Shown piece by piece: positions 42,718 through 54,308 of a stretch of 64,000 nucleotides of DNA. The first letter of the stretch is position 1. Each line of letters opens with the position of its first letter. The notes under the pieces were generated by a model. The model was not told the DNA's origin. It saw only the letters and a program-made list of their open reading frames with translations, and made no database searches. The stretch comes from Oscarella lobularis (taxonomy: Eukaryota > Porifera > Homoscleromorpha > Homosclerophorida > Oscarellidae). Made by a program: the position numbers and the translations under genes. The stretch lies in contig NC_089191.1 in NCBI RefSeq assembly GCF_947507565.1, forward strand, positions 310,001-374,000, read 5' to 3'.

Positions 42718-43748
42718 ATGGCTCGCGTCAAAGAAGTCATATCGACTTTGTCGAGCCTCATTCAGCACGGAGGCCTACCCAAAGTCGTTCCGGAAACGTT
42801 TCGCGCGGCGAAATTCAACAAATCGGAATCAGAAACGAAATTGGAAGAGATCCTGATTGGATTAATTGAAATGGAATGTGGCGTTCGCCAATCAGACTCC
42901 GGGGACGTCGAATTCGTCGCAAAACACCTCAATCGGCTCGGATACGACCGCGATAGCTTCTACGAAACGAAAGAGAGCGACGACGCGAAGCGACGACGCG
43001 GCGAAAGCCGAGAGCTTTTGCTGGCTCTCGCTTGGCTACTCGTACGAACGAAATACGTCGAGAGACTCTTTCGCTACATTACGCGCGCTTGCCGCGCTTT
43101 AACGACCGGTTTCCCGGACTTGTCCGCGTGCGCACGCATAGAAACGTCCCTTAGAGACCGTTCTTGGTTCTCCTCCTCAGAGCAAATCGCAAAGAAACGC
43201 GACGTAGCTATAGTGCGCACGGCCGAAACGGCGGGAAACTTACTCAAACAAGCAGTTCTAATGAAAAATCGCGCTGTTAACGCACTACGTGCAACGGAAG
43301 CCCAAGAAACGCTATTTCTAAAGTTATTTCACAAGGTTAATTCAATTAATTAATTAATTAATTAAGGAGTGGGAGTGTAGTTTTTTCTAATTAGGCTCAC
43401 CTCTGCACTTCCTGTCGTCTGAGTATGACTGAAATTCACCTACTTCGGCATCCAGACGTGCTAAAACGCTGCTCTGATTTGATTATACACTGTAACGAGA
43501 TACTGACGCAAATAGGGGAGTGGAAACGCGGGGAAACGCTCTTCTGGCAGTGGATGGAGAGCGTGCTCAATCAAGAAAACCCCGACGCGCAAAAAACGCT
43601 CAAATTCAAAAATCATGAACATAGCGATGACGTCATAGCATCGTCTATTAACCCGGCGGTGTGGACATATAGTTTTGATACGGGAAAGGGAGTCCCAATC
43701 CGGGAGGAAATCAAACGCATTGAAGAAGCATTATTAGAGAAAATTTAA
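42718..43748 (+). CDS. TEDC1: Tubulin epsilon and delta complex protein 1
   Basis: Partner of delta- and epsilon-tubulin needed for stable centriole triplet microtubules. Two exons (42718-43335, 43395-43748), 323 aa. Family hallmarks: FRAAKFNKSESETKLEEILI (compare FRRAKFDRPEA), SRELLLALAWLLVRTKYVE (compare SRELLLALSWLLAR), and in exon 2 EILTQIGEWKRGETLFWQWM. Start chosen at MARVKEVISTLSSL; an upstream in-frame ATG at 42616 would overlap the putative HADHA leader. The stop lies 5 bp from the stop codon of convergent ARFRP1. The presence of this gene implies that the organism builds triplet centrioles and probably cilia. Confidence 0.88.
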
Positions 43749-43753
43749 ATTAC

Positions 43754-44688
43754 CTATGTATCAGTTTTGTTAGGCAGTCGATAAATATTTCTTTTGCAGC
43801 AGGCCAAGAGCCATTCTATAGACTTCTGAATACCCTCCCTATTAATTAATATAATATATATATGATTTTTAGGGGTATCTATTATGTATACCCGTGAATT
43901 GCTGATAGACTCATTACAGTGCAATCGCGTTTGTTCAACTTGTGTGCGCTCGCTTGAAAATGAGATTTGATGTCATCGACACTCAGAGCACCCTTGATTA
44001 TGACGAGTTACTATTTACAGAATTAAATACTATTTATCCGTTCACTTGGACGTCCTGTTTGTTGGCTAGTATGAGAAGAGGGGCAGCCAATAGGGAATCG
44101 TCTTCAATTACAGAATCTAATCACGTGATATTTATCCCCAATTTTGTTCTATAATTATAACTCTATTTACTAAATGCCATAAAGGATTCTTCCAGGCGAT
44201 CTCGATCACTTGAATCGACCACATACACAATAGCATGACACTCTTCATAATACTACAATATTTAATTAATAGGTCACATGGTGTGTCATTTATTTTATTT
44301 TGTTCCTTACCTTATCCCAAAGAGACTGAAGGTCTCTCTGCCCTCCGACATCCCAAAACGTCAGCTGAACCGAGCCCACATCGATTTTTCCCACTGCAAA
44401 GGAAGTATGACGTCATACGGAAAAGCGCTTCTTCTCTTTGGCACCTACGGTTCAATCCGACTGTCGTTGTGACTTGGCTGTGAGATAGGGGCTTGTACGA
44501 AGGAACGTACGTTCCCTTCACTTGCTCGAGAAACGTCTGTTTAGGACGCGATGTAAATAAAACGACGCTCTTCTTGCGTTGCGTGCGATTGTCACCGTTT
44601 TCCCAGCATTGTCTAAGCCAAGAATGACGACGTAGTATTCGTCTTTTCGTCGCAGATACTTCCAAAGCCCGCTAATAAGGGAAAACAT
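43754..44688 (-). CDS. ARFRP1: ADP-ribosylation factor-related protein 1
   Basis: ARF-like small GTPase of the trans-Golgi network that recruits ARL1/golgins. Minus strand, about seven exons. Start MFSLISGLWKYLRRKDEYYV at 44688 (human MYTLLSGLYKYMFQKDEYC), P-loop GLDNAGKT, FLEQVKG, ITTTVGLN, WDVGGQ-equivalent near 44.35 kb (LTFWDVGG), VVDSSDRDRLEESFMAF, the guanine-base motif ANKQDVQ, GALSVDDIKSHFQ, and the C terminus EGIQKSIEWLLACCKRNIYR to NKTDT. No myristoylation glycine at position 2, as expected for this member. The protein end is 5 bp from the TEDC1 end on the other strand. Confidence 0.93.
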
Positions 44689-44921
44689 TTCGAAGGAAGG
44701 AACGAGCGAACAAATTTAGCGCACGCTAACAGGATTCAGCAACTTTTAGAATTCTTTTTAATTAACAACTTTTTTAGTTTTACTTTAATTAATTATTAAT
44801 AATCTACTTCTTGGTTAGAGTAGGAGGTTTATACATGTAGGAGTAGGAGGTGCATTCGTAAATTGCCAGTTGTTTTCTATTGCATCACGTGCGGCCTCGG
44901 TAGTACTCATCCCAATACTAC
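44689..44921. other. Intergenic
   Basis: 233 bp with AT-rich TTAATTAA tracts and a tandem GTAGGAGGT-type motif (TAGAGTAGGAGGTTTATACATGTAGGAGTAGGAGGT around 44817-44851, read as two adjacent copies). ARFRP1 promoter expected here. Confidence 0.4.
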
Positions 44922-45164
44922 ATGGCTTCCCGACCAAACAGATCTTGCTTCAAGCCCAGAAAAGTTGAAAAAATTCCGCCTCCCGCCGATGATGATGCAG
45001 CGCCGAAAAAGTCTAAGAGGAGGTCAACGACACCGTACCAACGAGAGAAAAAAAGAAAGGGACAGAAATCTCGCAAAATACAGAACGCCGCCGGCGCCGT
45101 GCCGACTAGTAAAGACGAAATTGAGGCTGAGACTGCCAATGACTCAAAGTCCGACATAGAGTAG
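44922..45164 (+). CDS. Small basic protein, hypothetical
   Basis: Open frame of 80 codons starting ATGGCTTCC in a good initiation context. Composition is Lys/Arg/Pro-rich in the first two thirds (CFKPRKVEKIPPP, KKSKRRSTTPYQREKKRKGQ) and acidic at the end (DEIEAETANDSKSDIE). It has no recognised domain and looks like a disordered nuclear protein or exon. Between ARFRP1 and SMPDL3 no other gene claims it. It could be a chance ORF; the lysine-rich run with both basic and acidic ends is mildly in its favour. Confidence 0.4.
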   Translation: MASRPNRSCFKPRKVEKIPPPADDDAAPKKSKRRSTTPYQREKKRKGQKSRKIQNAAGAVPTSKDEIEAETANDSKSDIE

Positions 45165-45445
45165 CCATGCAACTGAAGAGCGGTATACATGTACATCGGT
45201 ATATCTTATCTTTTTTGTATTCTTATTCGTTTTCTCTGGCTTGTACGATATGAAATTTCGTTTTCTTTTGGTACGGGCGTATCTATATAGGAACGACGCT
45301 AGTAAACAACAAGACGCAAACCGGCACGTGATGCTCCGCGCCTTTGTGTAACTTTTAGAGCAAACTTAGTCGTTTCGCGCAAGCTACACTCAGAGAACGA
45401 AAAGAAAGCAGGATTAATTCACGAGCTACAAAACCCGGTACGTTT

Positions 45446-47049
45446 TCACGGATCCAAAAGGGGCTCCGTGCTGTCTGGTTTAGGAGAACGCTCCTTTGAT
45501 TTCTTTTTGCGACACGCTACAATCATCAAAACGATTGCTATGACAACGGCGCCACCGCCCACCCCAATAAGAATTTTCCCATATAAAGGAATAAAGACGC
45601 CTCCGTCATTGTCCTTGTTCTTCGTCTCCGGCAAACAAATCGACGTCACATTCACGGGATAATTCAAACATCGATAATACTCGTCATAATCGACGCACAT
45701 AATCGAACAGACTTGAGTCGTCTTACACTTGGCGTCGCACGAAAAATCGTAACTAACCGAATTGAACCCGTAATACGCATCGAACGTCGAATCTCCCTTT
45801 TTTAAAAACCGCTCAGCCAACTCTATCATACTAGCCCCGCCCACATCAGGGACACCATACCGCTTCGTCGCTCGATACTCCAACGTCCAATCGGTCTCAT
45901 TCCGCGAATTCGCTTCAGTTAAATTAAGCCAATATTGACGAATATTAACAACGCGACCGGTCGCGGTATCGTAATCATATAAACGAATTCCCGGATTATT
46001 GGGACCCACCCCGGGTAGGGAAGTATTCCACGGAGTGACGGCCGGCGCCAAAAACAGAACCCCCGCACTCAAATTCTTACCGCGAAACACTTTAAAAGTG
46101 TCCGAGTGCTCGTGCGCGAAAAAATTCCCGCTAATGACGTCGACGTTATTTTTCAAAAATTCGAGAAATTTCTTATTGAATTGCGGATAGAACCACGACG
46201 TGTTGCGACTTCGTTCGAACATCCCGGGCGGCACGTGACCGATAACGAAAATTTTTTCGCCGTTCGCTCGAGCCGTTTTACATTCGTTTTCCATCCACGA
46301 AAATTGCCCGGCTGGATCGGGCAAATTCCCCGTTAATTTATCTTGCGTGTAATAATAAACGGTGTTGAGACCGAGCATGCGTATTGGCTGCGTTTTCGTG
46401 TCGCCGGGGGGCGTGTACACCGAACTATAATACCCGTATTTTTGAAATAGAGCCGTTTCTTCGTCGCCGAGCCAACGGGACGACGAATTCGACCAATAGG
46501 AGCCCACGTGTTCGTATATCGTATTGGGTTCGGGTGGCATGGCCCCTTTGGGGTAATAATCGTGATTTCCTAACACTGGGAAAAATGTGGTGTCGGGAAA
46601 ATAGCGGAGCAATGCGCGCGTTATGTCCGAGATGATGCGCAGGACTTTGGGCGTGCTCAATTCGGACGTCGGAACGTGAGGTCCATCGTCGCTAAGAGAC
46701 CCAATCTATATGGCCTCTATTGTGTGGCGGGGGCGTGGTCTTACCCTGTCCATAATATGAAGTCGGGATTTTGCTCGATTTTTGCCATTCCTGCTATTGC
46801 GTGCTCGACGAGAGTCCACGGCGCGTCGCAGTGATAGCTTCCGAATGTTCCCAGAGTGCGATTGGGGTCGGACGCGTCTCGATGGCACATTTTGCGGTCG
46901 TTCGGATCGCCGCCGATTTTCGTGTAGTTTGGGTCGTGATGGAAGTCCGTTACTTGCCAGAAGGAGCGTATTTCACCTTGGGCCGTAGATACGCGAAGGA
47001 AAAGAACGATAAAAGTGAAAGCGAGCATCGTGACGCAGTTTCCACGCAA
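45446..47049 (-). CDS. SMPDL3B: Acid sphingomyelinase-like phosphodiesterase (SMPDL3 type)
   Basis: Calcineurin-like metallophosphoesterase secreted or membrane-anchored, acting on nucleotides or phospholipids. Two exons: the first (47049 to about 46747) encodes a signal peptide and the first metal site DFHHDP, ending PDFILWTG; the second (acceptor CTCTTAG at about 46692) starts DDGPHVPTSELSTPKV and holds GNHDYYP, GHVPPGMFERS, FFAHEHSDTF (GHxH motif; Ala replaces the usual Gly before His), FLAPAVTPWNTSLPG, and YGVPDVGG. A cysteine-rich tail (CDAKCKTTQVC) precedes a transmembrane helix (ILIGVGGGAVVIAIVLMIVA) and a lysine-rich cytoplasmic end, so it is a type I membrane protein rather than GPI-anchored as in SMPDL3B. 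SMPDL3A or B orthology is not resolvable. Start could also be 47028. Confidence 0.9.
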
Positions 47050-47521
47050 TACGGGCAGGTGCCCACGTGACCTACATTATAAAGGATCAAGGGAAGGAAC
47101 CTAATCGTTATAGTTATGCTTTCTCTTTTGTCAATCGCGAAGGCCTCGTGCAAACAATATGCATAGTGAAAGATTAGATTTTTCGCATAAGAAAACATTG
47201 TATGTTCTTTTAGACGCAACAAAGCGAAAATAATTTAACTACCTCCCTATCTGCGGTGCAGAAGTGTAGGTGAACAACCCTTCTAACTCTTCTTCTTTTA
47301 ATTAGACGTTGATAATCGGCTTTCGCCAAGAAACAGCCCGCTCAACATATTCCGGAACTTTAATTTTCCTTTTGGTAGAAACGAGTCCACCAAAGCCATA
47401 TACCTGTATATACCAAAGTCAATAGAATCTCCCGCATGCACAGAGAAATAAACCGCGTACCCAATTTCCTTTCCGACTTATTTCCGCAAGGGCAGTCGGC
47501 AGCGTAAAAGAGTCGCTCTTT
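47050..47521. other. Intergenic
   Basis: 472 bp between SMPDL3 and the end of the methyltransferase-like gene, both on the minus strand. Contains the SMPDL3 promoter and the other gene's 3' UTR. No further coding sequence recognised. Confidence 0.4.
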
Positions 47522-50500
47522 TTACGATCTATACCATGCAAAACGCTTCTAGAACGTCAAAATGAGGACTTGCCTCTTTCACTTACTCGCAGTCTTTAGC
47601 AATCGCAAACTGCGTTCATATTCGAGTTCGTTGAGCGCCTGCAAGCACTCGACATACGTGGACCGACATGTATGATCTCCGCAAGGAACAGGTTTACTCG
47701 AATCCTATGACCCCGCAACGTTAATTAATTAATTAAAATAAATATATCGGAATTCGCGACTATACGAACTTTGCACGGGCCCACAAAATCGGACTCAACA
47801 CAAGAAGAAATAAATTGGAAACCGTATTCGTTTCTATAGAAAAAATCTCGTCGAATCTTGAGCCTATTCTATATATAACCGGGGAAATCACTTACTTGCC
47901 ATGTCCTTGGCAGTGGCCAAAATCAGCTACGGTTCTCTCGTAATTCATCAGCATCGCCATCACTTGATACGCCGCTGGAACCATTTTATTAAACGTATGA
48001 TCTTTTGTATCGTAGTCGATATAGGCGAGCTTTCCCCCTTGAAAAACTACCCAAGGCAAAATAGGGACTCAATTCGTCGCGAGACGATAATACAAGCGCG
48101 TGCCTATGTTCCACGGGGCCATGTCTTCGTACAGAGGCAGACGAATGAACATGTCGTAAAACGATTCTTTGATTTCGGGAAGAAGTCCCATGCGAAGCAA
48201 CGCGATTAAAGACACGGCTATATAGGACGAATAACCTCACTCTACAATAACCCGGAAGGCGCGCGTACTCACAGTAAAGTGACTGATAGGGAATTTTGTA
48301 TCCGTCAAACTCGCGAACGAGATAAACCTCCGAATGCGTTTTGTTTGATATGCAATGCTGCATGTACTTACGCGAATGCCCGTCTAATCTGTAGTCAAAG
48401 TGATGATTCACCTGAGCAAAAAGCATGTGATAAATAGATCTATATTTTTAAGGATTACTTTAACGGTTAAATTTCTGACGTCAACTCTCAAAAATCGCCA
48501 CGAGAGATCTACGTCTGGTGGCGCATAGCTCGCTCTCAATACAGAAGCAGAAATATTGTTTTTCACGTCGGCTACGGCGCTCTACACATGATGAGGGTTC
48601 TATTACCGAGAATCCACTCACTACCTGTTTCTTATGTTACTTCTGCAGCCAATCGAATTTCAAAATTTTCAAAAAGAGGTAAAGGATGATCGCTTCTCAA
48701 AAAAGACTCCTAAATCTCCTCGCGTCAAAAAAGACGCTTTGGGGAGAGAGATTTAAATTTTTTACGTGAGAAGAAAACGGTTGAACGAGCAGTGGGAAAA
48801 AAGTCGAAGCGGCTAACGACAGAATTTGGGAAGACGGAAGTTGAATAAATGACGTCATAGCAGTCGCAAATAATCCCCCAAGCATTTCATTAAAATCCTA
48901 TCAATAGAAATATTTATAGCCTCTGAAAAATAACCGAATTTTCAACAAATACCTTTCTATTCATTGTCTTTATCATAGTCAAAAATTTGTAAATACCTTA
49001 ATCGATAGAATAAAAAATCGGCAGAAGGACGCGGCGATGCGGAAACTTACCAACAAATTGATATCTCAAAAAGTCGGGACTTTCCAAGAGTTTTTCAATT
49101 AAATGATGCGACGAACTAATCACTCCGATTACGTTATTAAAAGCGCTCGCCTTCTGCAGATGAACTAATCAAAAAAACCGAACTTCTACTTGACGAACTT
49201 TCGCCGCACCGTAACATTTTCAAAATGCACATAAGCGAGCTTCTTTTCCGACTCCAACGATATAAAAGAACTCTCGGGAAAAGCCGTCGCCAACGGAAGA
49301 CTAATCTCCCCTCGACGACTTTCGAATTCAAGAAAAGAAAAAGGCCCCTTTCCCTTGCTCAACTCCCCCTTCAACGTCTCAACGACCGCCTTAATAAAAA
49401 GCGAAATCTCTCGACCAAAGCATCGTAGCCCACGCGCCAACGTACGTACGTCGTTCTCGAGAAGAGTCATTACGTCCCACCTGTGTTTGTTTCCCATCGC
49501 CGAGGAATAATAGAGCTCACCGTCGTTCCAAACAATGTGCAAAGGGCACATGTCCTCGTAGACGGGCAACGTTAAATAGGCATTCACGAGCTTCTGCCGA
49601 TCGTCTGGAATCATATCCAGCTTGAGCAGAAAGGCGAGACTAACGTATTTTTCAGCGCGCAGGAGTCTAGCAAGAGATCGACGCCGTGCAAAAAGGAAAG
49701 AGAGATCTATACTACGTACGCATTCTTGTGTAATGTGTCCTCGATGCGAACGCCTTGTCCGCGCTCGACAACGAGCCACGTCTCGTAAGCGGAACAATCA
49801 ATATTGACCTTGGGCGGGGATATGGATATATGGAACGCCGGTCAGTTCGCACCCCCGGTGCGATACACCCTCTCTCCTAAGCCCCCCTCCCCACTACAAA
49901 GAAACACCGCTCGTTCCGCGCGACCTAAGGCTTCGAGCATCTGCGTATACAAAACCCGCCTACGCGAATCAGATGGCCAAGAGGATATGCGTCAAAATGG
50001 GACCCCAGAAGCCCTCTAAAAAAACCACCCCCCTTCTCACCTGTCGCTTCATTTGATATATCGTTATTTTTAGCAATTGCAGCCCCCCAAATGCCCTCGT
50101 CGCCGTCGTCGTCGTTCCCCGCGGGTTTCTCACGACGGAAACGGCGTGCGATACGACGCCAGCTGACTCCAGAGCGGCAATAATCAAACCCTTTGAACCA
50201 ATAAAACAAGGACGAAAAAAAATAAAACCTACGTACCCGAAAAGCGGAAAAACGCGTGATATTTTTCCCGCGCAAGAGCGCCGTCGCCGTGACGAGTTGA
50301 TGAGGATAGGGCACTTCGAGATACGTCACGCGAGCGAGAGTGAGAATTTTACCCAAATATTCAACGTAACCGTCGTCCATCGTCGCGACGGCGTGAAAAA
50401 CGTCAATTCCCAAAAACTAAGAAAAGAATAAGAAAAAAAATTTTGTTTCCCCTCCTCTCCCCGACTAACCTGATATCGATACAAATCGGGTAAAGCGTTC

Positions 50501-52837
50501 AACTCGCTCACGACCTCAGGCGAGAAGTCTTTCTGAAACGTCAGCGTGTTATTGAGTCGAAGATTCTTCGCCATCGCTCTTTATGGAACAAATGAATTCG
50601 ATAGAACCGCAGGCGCCAGCAGCCAAAGAAAAAAAAACACCCCCAGCCAAATACCTGTGTGACGCGAACACGTCGAAATAGAGCGACGGAAAGACGACGA
50701 CTACAGTGGAACTAGGATACGTTCTCGCCACTTTCGTAGCAAGGAGACCCTGTTGGGACCCTCCTAGAGTGGGGAGAGACTCTTTCTCTAAAGGAAAGGG
50801 TCTCGCGCCGACGTCTTACCGTATGTAATTACGCTGAATTTCTCCTTCGCGACGCTGTTCAAATCGCGACGTACGAGCTCCCATTGGACGTCGAATAATC
50901 TCGTTCCGCTCTCGACGCTCGCTTCGCTTCGTTCGAGTAATAATCCGAGGCGTTCTAGAACGCTGGGTGGCTGCACTTCGTCTTCTTCCTCCTCCTCTTC
51001 TTCTTCTTTCGTTGTGTCGCCGGCGCCGGCGCCTTCTTCTTCTTCTTTATCCGTTTTTTTCGATTGGGAAGTCGACGGTGCTTTCGAGTCTTTCGATTTT
51101 GTCGATTTTTTCGTCGGTTCGGCGACGGGAATTGGGTCTTAGAGAAGAAAAAACGGCTCGTTCTTTCGTTTTTTTTTTCTTTTGAGGCCTACCCTTCACT
51201 TGTTCTTCCATTAGGAGAGGACCTGTGACGTCCAATTCGAGAAGATGACGCTAGAAAAAAATCAAAATAGCGTTATTTTAACGAGTTTCTTTGTACCCCG
51301 GTTCGTCTTTTTCTCAAAGGCTGATTGGGCTGCGGTTTTTTCTCGGGAACTTTGAGTACTTTTGACAATAGGCTAGCCCCCTTTTGCTTCACAACTGAGT
51401 CAGAATCTAGAGAGAAAGAAAAACCTAGAGACTATGTCTATATCAAAATTTTTTTACCTTTTGATTTTGATGCTATTGGTTTTGGTTTCGAAGATTTTAT
51501 TATCTTTTTTACTGGTGGCTGTGTCGGTTTTGATTTTTTCGATTGACTAATTTTCGTCTTTGGAATTGTTTTCGTTTCGGGTTTTCGGTCTGGAAATAAT
51601 TCCTGTCTGTCTTTCGCCACTTTTGACACCAATTCGTCCAAAGATTTCTCCAGCTCTTTCAAATTGAATTCGTCTTTAAAATCGTCCGTTCTACGACTCG
51701 TTTCTTGGCCTTTCGTCGCTCCTTTAGCGTCACTCCTATCCTTCTTCACAGCCTAATAAATAAATAAATAAATAAAACCTCGAAACACTCGACAACACCT
51801 ACATCCAACTTCTTAGGAATTCTAGGCAAAAACTAGACAAAAAAACCATCTAGGATATAACTAATAATTAATAAAAATCGGCTTACCTGCGCCACGCGAT
51901 CTGCAAACTCAGCCAAAGCGATTTCCCCCGTCTCCGGCTCCCACTCGTCGATCTCGTGACTCAATTCCCTAATCGACGCCCCGGCGACGAGTAGATTCCT
52001 CGCCGAATGACTCCGCGCGTAGCGAAGCTTCAGGAGACTCACAAAGAGCTTTTCGAGCGTCGACGAAAGCGGATTCAAACGCAGAACGGTCTCGAGGGAA
52101 AGCGACGCATTTCGCACGGGCGCCAAAGCCGTCGATCCGTCCCCAAAGAGAACCGTCGCGACGCCATCTTCGAGAAACAAGCCGCAAATCTCAAAGAAAA
52201 GAAAAAAAATAATCAATTGAGAGCCTATTTATTTGTTTATTTTTTTTTCGATTTACTGATGTGTCTCCTTCTTCTATTGCGACTTTTTTCGAGCAGTAAT
52301 AAGGATCTATACGACGTTCCACCGCTTTTACAATCACGTGATAAATTTTCGCGTGTTGCACGGGCGATCCCATCGAACCGAAATGCGAATTCTCGACAAT
52401 CTCGATCATGTGCAATATTTCGACTCCGGCAATTTTCGCCGCATTTTCGACGAGTTTCTCCAACGACTGCCAATGCAAGAAGTATCGTTCCATGGACGGT
52501 CCAACGATGAAACTGTGCCACGATAGGGACAAAAGAGTTCCGAGCAATCGCTCGAATTCGTGAGGCAGCAACGTTCCGACGAGCGACGGCAAATCGCTCA
52601 GAAGCAAATATTTGAAAACGACCTAGAGAACCCCGGATGATGACGTCATAAATTGATATAGAATTCGATTTACTTGGTAGTCGCGTCCGAGTTTTAGGAC
52701 GGCGTCGAAAATTCGAGAAATTGGTATTTGACAGAGATTCAAGTTTTCTTGGCCCGCCGATTTGACGTGCGATTCCACGAGATTCGTGTGCACTTGCAAA
52801 TCCTTACCGTTCCCTTCAAAACAAAAAAAATTAAAAT

Positions 52838-52868
<31 letters not shown>

Positions 52869-53258
52869 TTTTGTACCTGACGTCAGAACGGCGACTACCG
52901 TTCGCTCGTGATCGCTCTTCGCCGCCGAGACGCTCGTGGCTCCCGTTCCGAACTCGACTAGCGTTCCATTGCCGCCAACCTTATCCTTAATCCGATTCCA
53001 ATAATTGTTCTTGTGAACGGAATTGGACGACGTCAGAACGGGCGTCAGAACGTCCTTAACTTAAAAACACCCCGTATATCATTAGTCTTTTTTAAAGAGA
53101 CCCATTTAGGGGGAGGGGAGGGGAGGAGGGGGAGGAGATGCTCCGCCCTCCCCCCAGCTGCAGCCCCCAGGAGTCTCACCTGCCGAAGACAAGTCGCCAT
53201 TTCGGACCATATTCCAAAAGAGATCCGTTATGGGAAGCTTCATCAGAGCGTCGGCCAT
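47522..53258 (-). CDS. Large unknown protein with repeated methyltransferase-like units
   Basis: Many exons on the minus strand, start placed at MADALMKLPITDLFWNMV (53258; ATG directly at an acceptor, so an upstream exon is possible). Three related units are visible. Unit 1 (53.1-51.9 kb): TLVEFGTGATSVS, resembling SAM-methyltransferase motif I, then LGTLLSLSWHSFIVGPS. Unit 2 (50.9-49.9 kb): FSVITYG, VARTYPSSTVVVVFPSLYFD, LNALPDLYRYQ, YLGKILTLARVTYLEVP. Unit 3 (49.4-48.5 kb): FLEFESRRGEISLPLATAFP, HLIEKLLESPDFLRYQFV. Between units are Lys/Glu-rich linkers (51.7-50.9 kb). The C-terminal part has RLPLYEDMAPWNIG, LAYIDYDTKDHTFNKM and a Cys-rich end CVESDFVGPCK, PVPCGDHTCRSTYVECL. Degenerate motif I in units 2 and 3 suggests that not all units are catalytic. 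I do not recognise the family; it could also be more than one gene. Confidence 0.6.
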
Positions 53259-53812
53259 CTGCAAATTTAATATAGATGAGAAGTCTTTTCTTCTTTGATT
53301 CCACGCCCACGGGGAGGGAACAGCTGTGTGGGAGATAAGGCTTCGCGTTGGCCTTCGGTTCGACGTTCCCATATGTGGTGCACCTGCTACACGTGGCCCT
53401 ACCCCCTAAATCGTCATCTGTACGAGGTTCCTTTTCAGAGGCTTCCCCCTTTGGTCTCCTAGGCAACACTTGGAGACGCGTGGAAGTCTGAAATCCCTCA
53501 TTAGATGATGATATCTTTAAAGAGGTGCCCGTTGCTAGGCACCGTGATCTACGTCACTGTACGTGGAGGAGTGGGGAAGATACATACTTAGAGAAAAATA
53601 AATATTCAGTGGAGCGCGTCTAGAAGGTCTCCTCCTCATTGATTAATATATAATGTCCCGTTAATAGAACCAGTCACTTCCAAGTTCCATTAGTCATGAC
53701 AACGGAACCTCTCTCACGTCAATTAGGGAAAAAAATTCAGTTAAACTGCATAGCCAACGAACGCCTTAACATTAAGATCTCTAAACCTATACCTAGGTAG
53801 GTGGAGAGGGCC
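53259..53812. other. Intergenic or 5' region of the methyltransferase-like gene
   Basis: 554 bp without recognised coding sequence. A start exon for the gene below could be here because its first visible exon begins at an acceptor; a donor-like GTGGGCG lies about 60 bp upstream. A G/A-rich tract on the plus strand at 53108-53140 is in the intron after the first exon. Confidence 0.35.
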
Positions 53813-54308
53813 CTACGCCTCTACAAAGTGTCTACGTACTCGATTTTTTTTCGAATAGGGCAATTCGTTCTGACGTCGTTTGATGGATTTGGATTTGGGT
53901 TTTATCTTCGATTCCGGTTTGGCCGTGTAGAAGTCGCCGAATCGACGATATTCTTTCGTTTCTTCGCTAATGTCGCGAGTGCGAAGTACGCCTTTTTAGG
54001 AAGAACTCGGATTATTTGAATTTTTTTTATTAGGAAAAAGGACGTTGCACCTCCGTTTGCTTTTCGGCGTAACGACTGAAACTTTTGTTTTTTTAACCTA
54101 GAAGAGCTCTTGTTCTTTATACGCGACGCCAGGATGCGTTCGAAATCGTGTACGATTCGGTTTTTTCGTCTTTCGCTGTTTTCTTAGCGTCGTCCGTTGC
54201 CAGTCCAAGAAATGGGCTTGTCGCTAAGAGTTTCCTCGATGGAACGAACTCGCTCGCCGTCTGTAGGAGCAGAAGACAGCCGACGACGGTAATTTGTAGT
54301 GACGCCAT
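53813..54308 (-). CDS. Small secreted basic protein, possible peptide precursor
   Basis: Three exons (54308-54123, 54075-54051, 53991-53813) give 129 aa and all phases close; introns are 47 and 59 nt. A signal peptide (MASLQITVVGCLLLLQTASE) opens it. The mature part carries basic cleavage-like sites: SWRRSLRRKANGG, KSIKRRQNE, YSKKNRVRRHF, plus FGDFYTAKPE. No cysteines apart from the signal peptide region, no known domain. The arrangement of a signal peptide with several di/tribasic sites resembles secreted peptide precursors, but no repeated peptide or amidation Gly-Lys-Arg motif is seen. It could instead be a basic extracellular protein. The exon model rests on splice sites and frame only. 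Confidence 0.55.
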
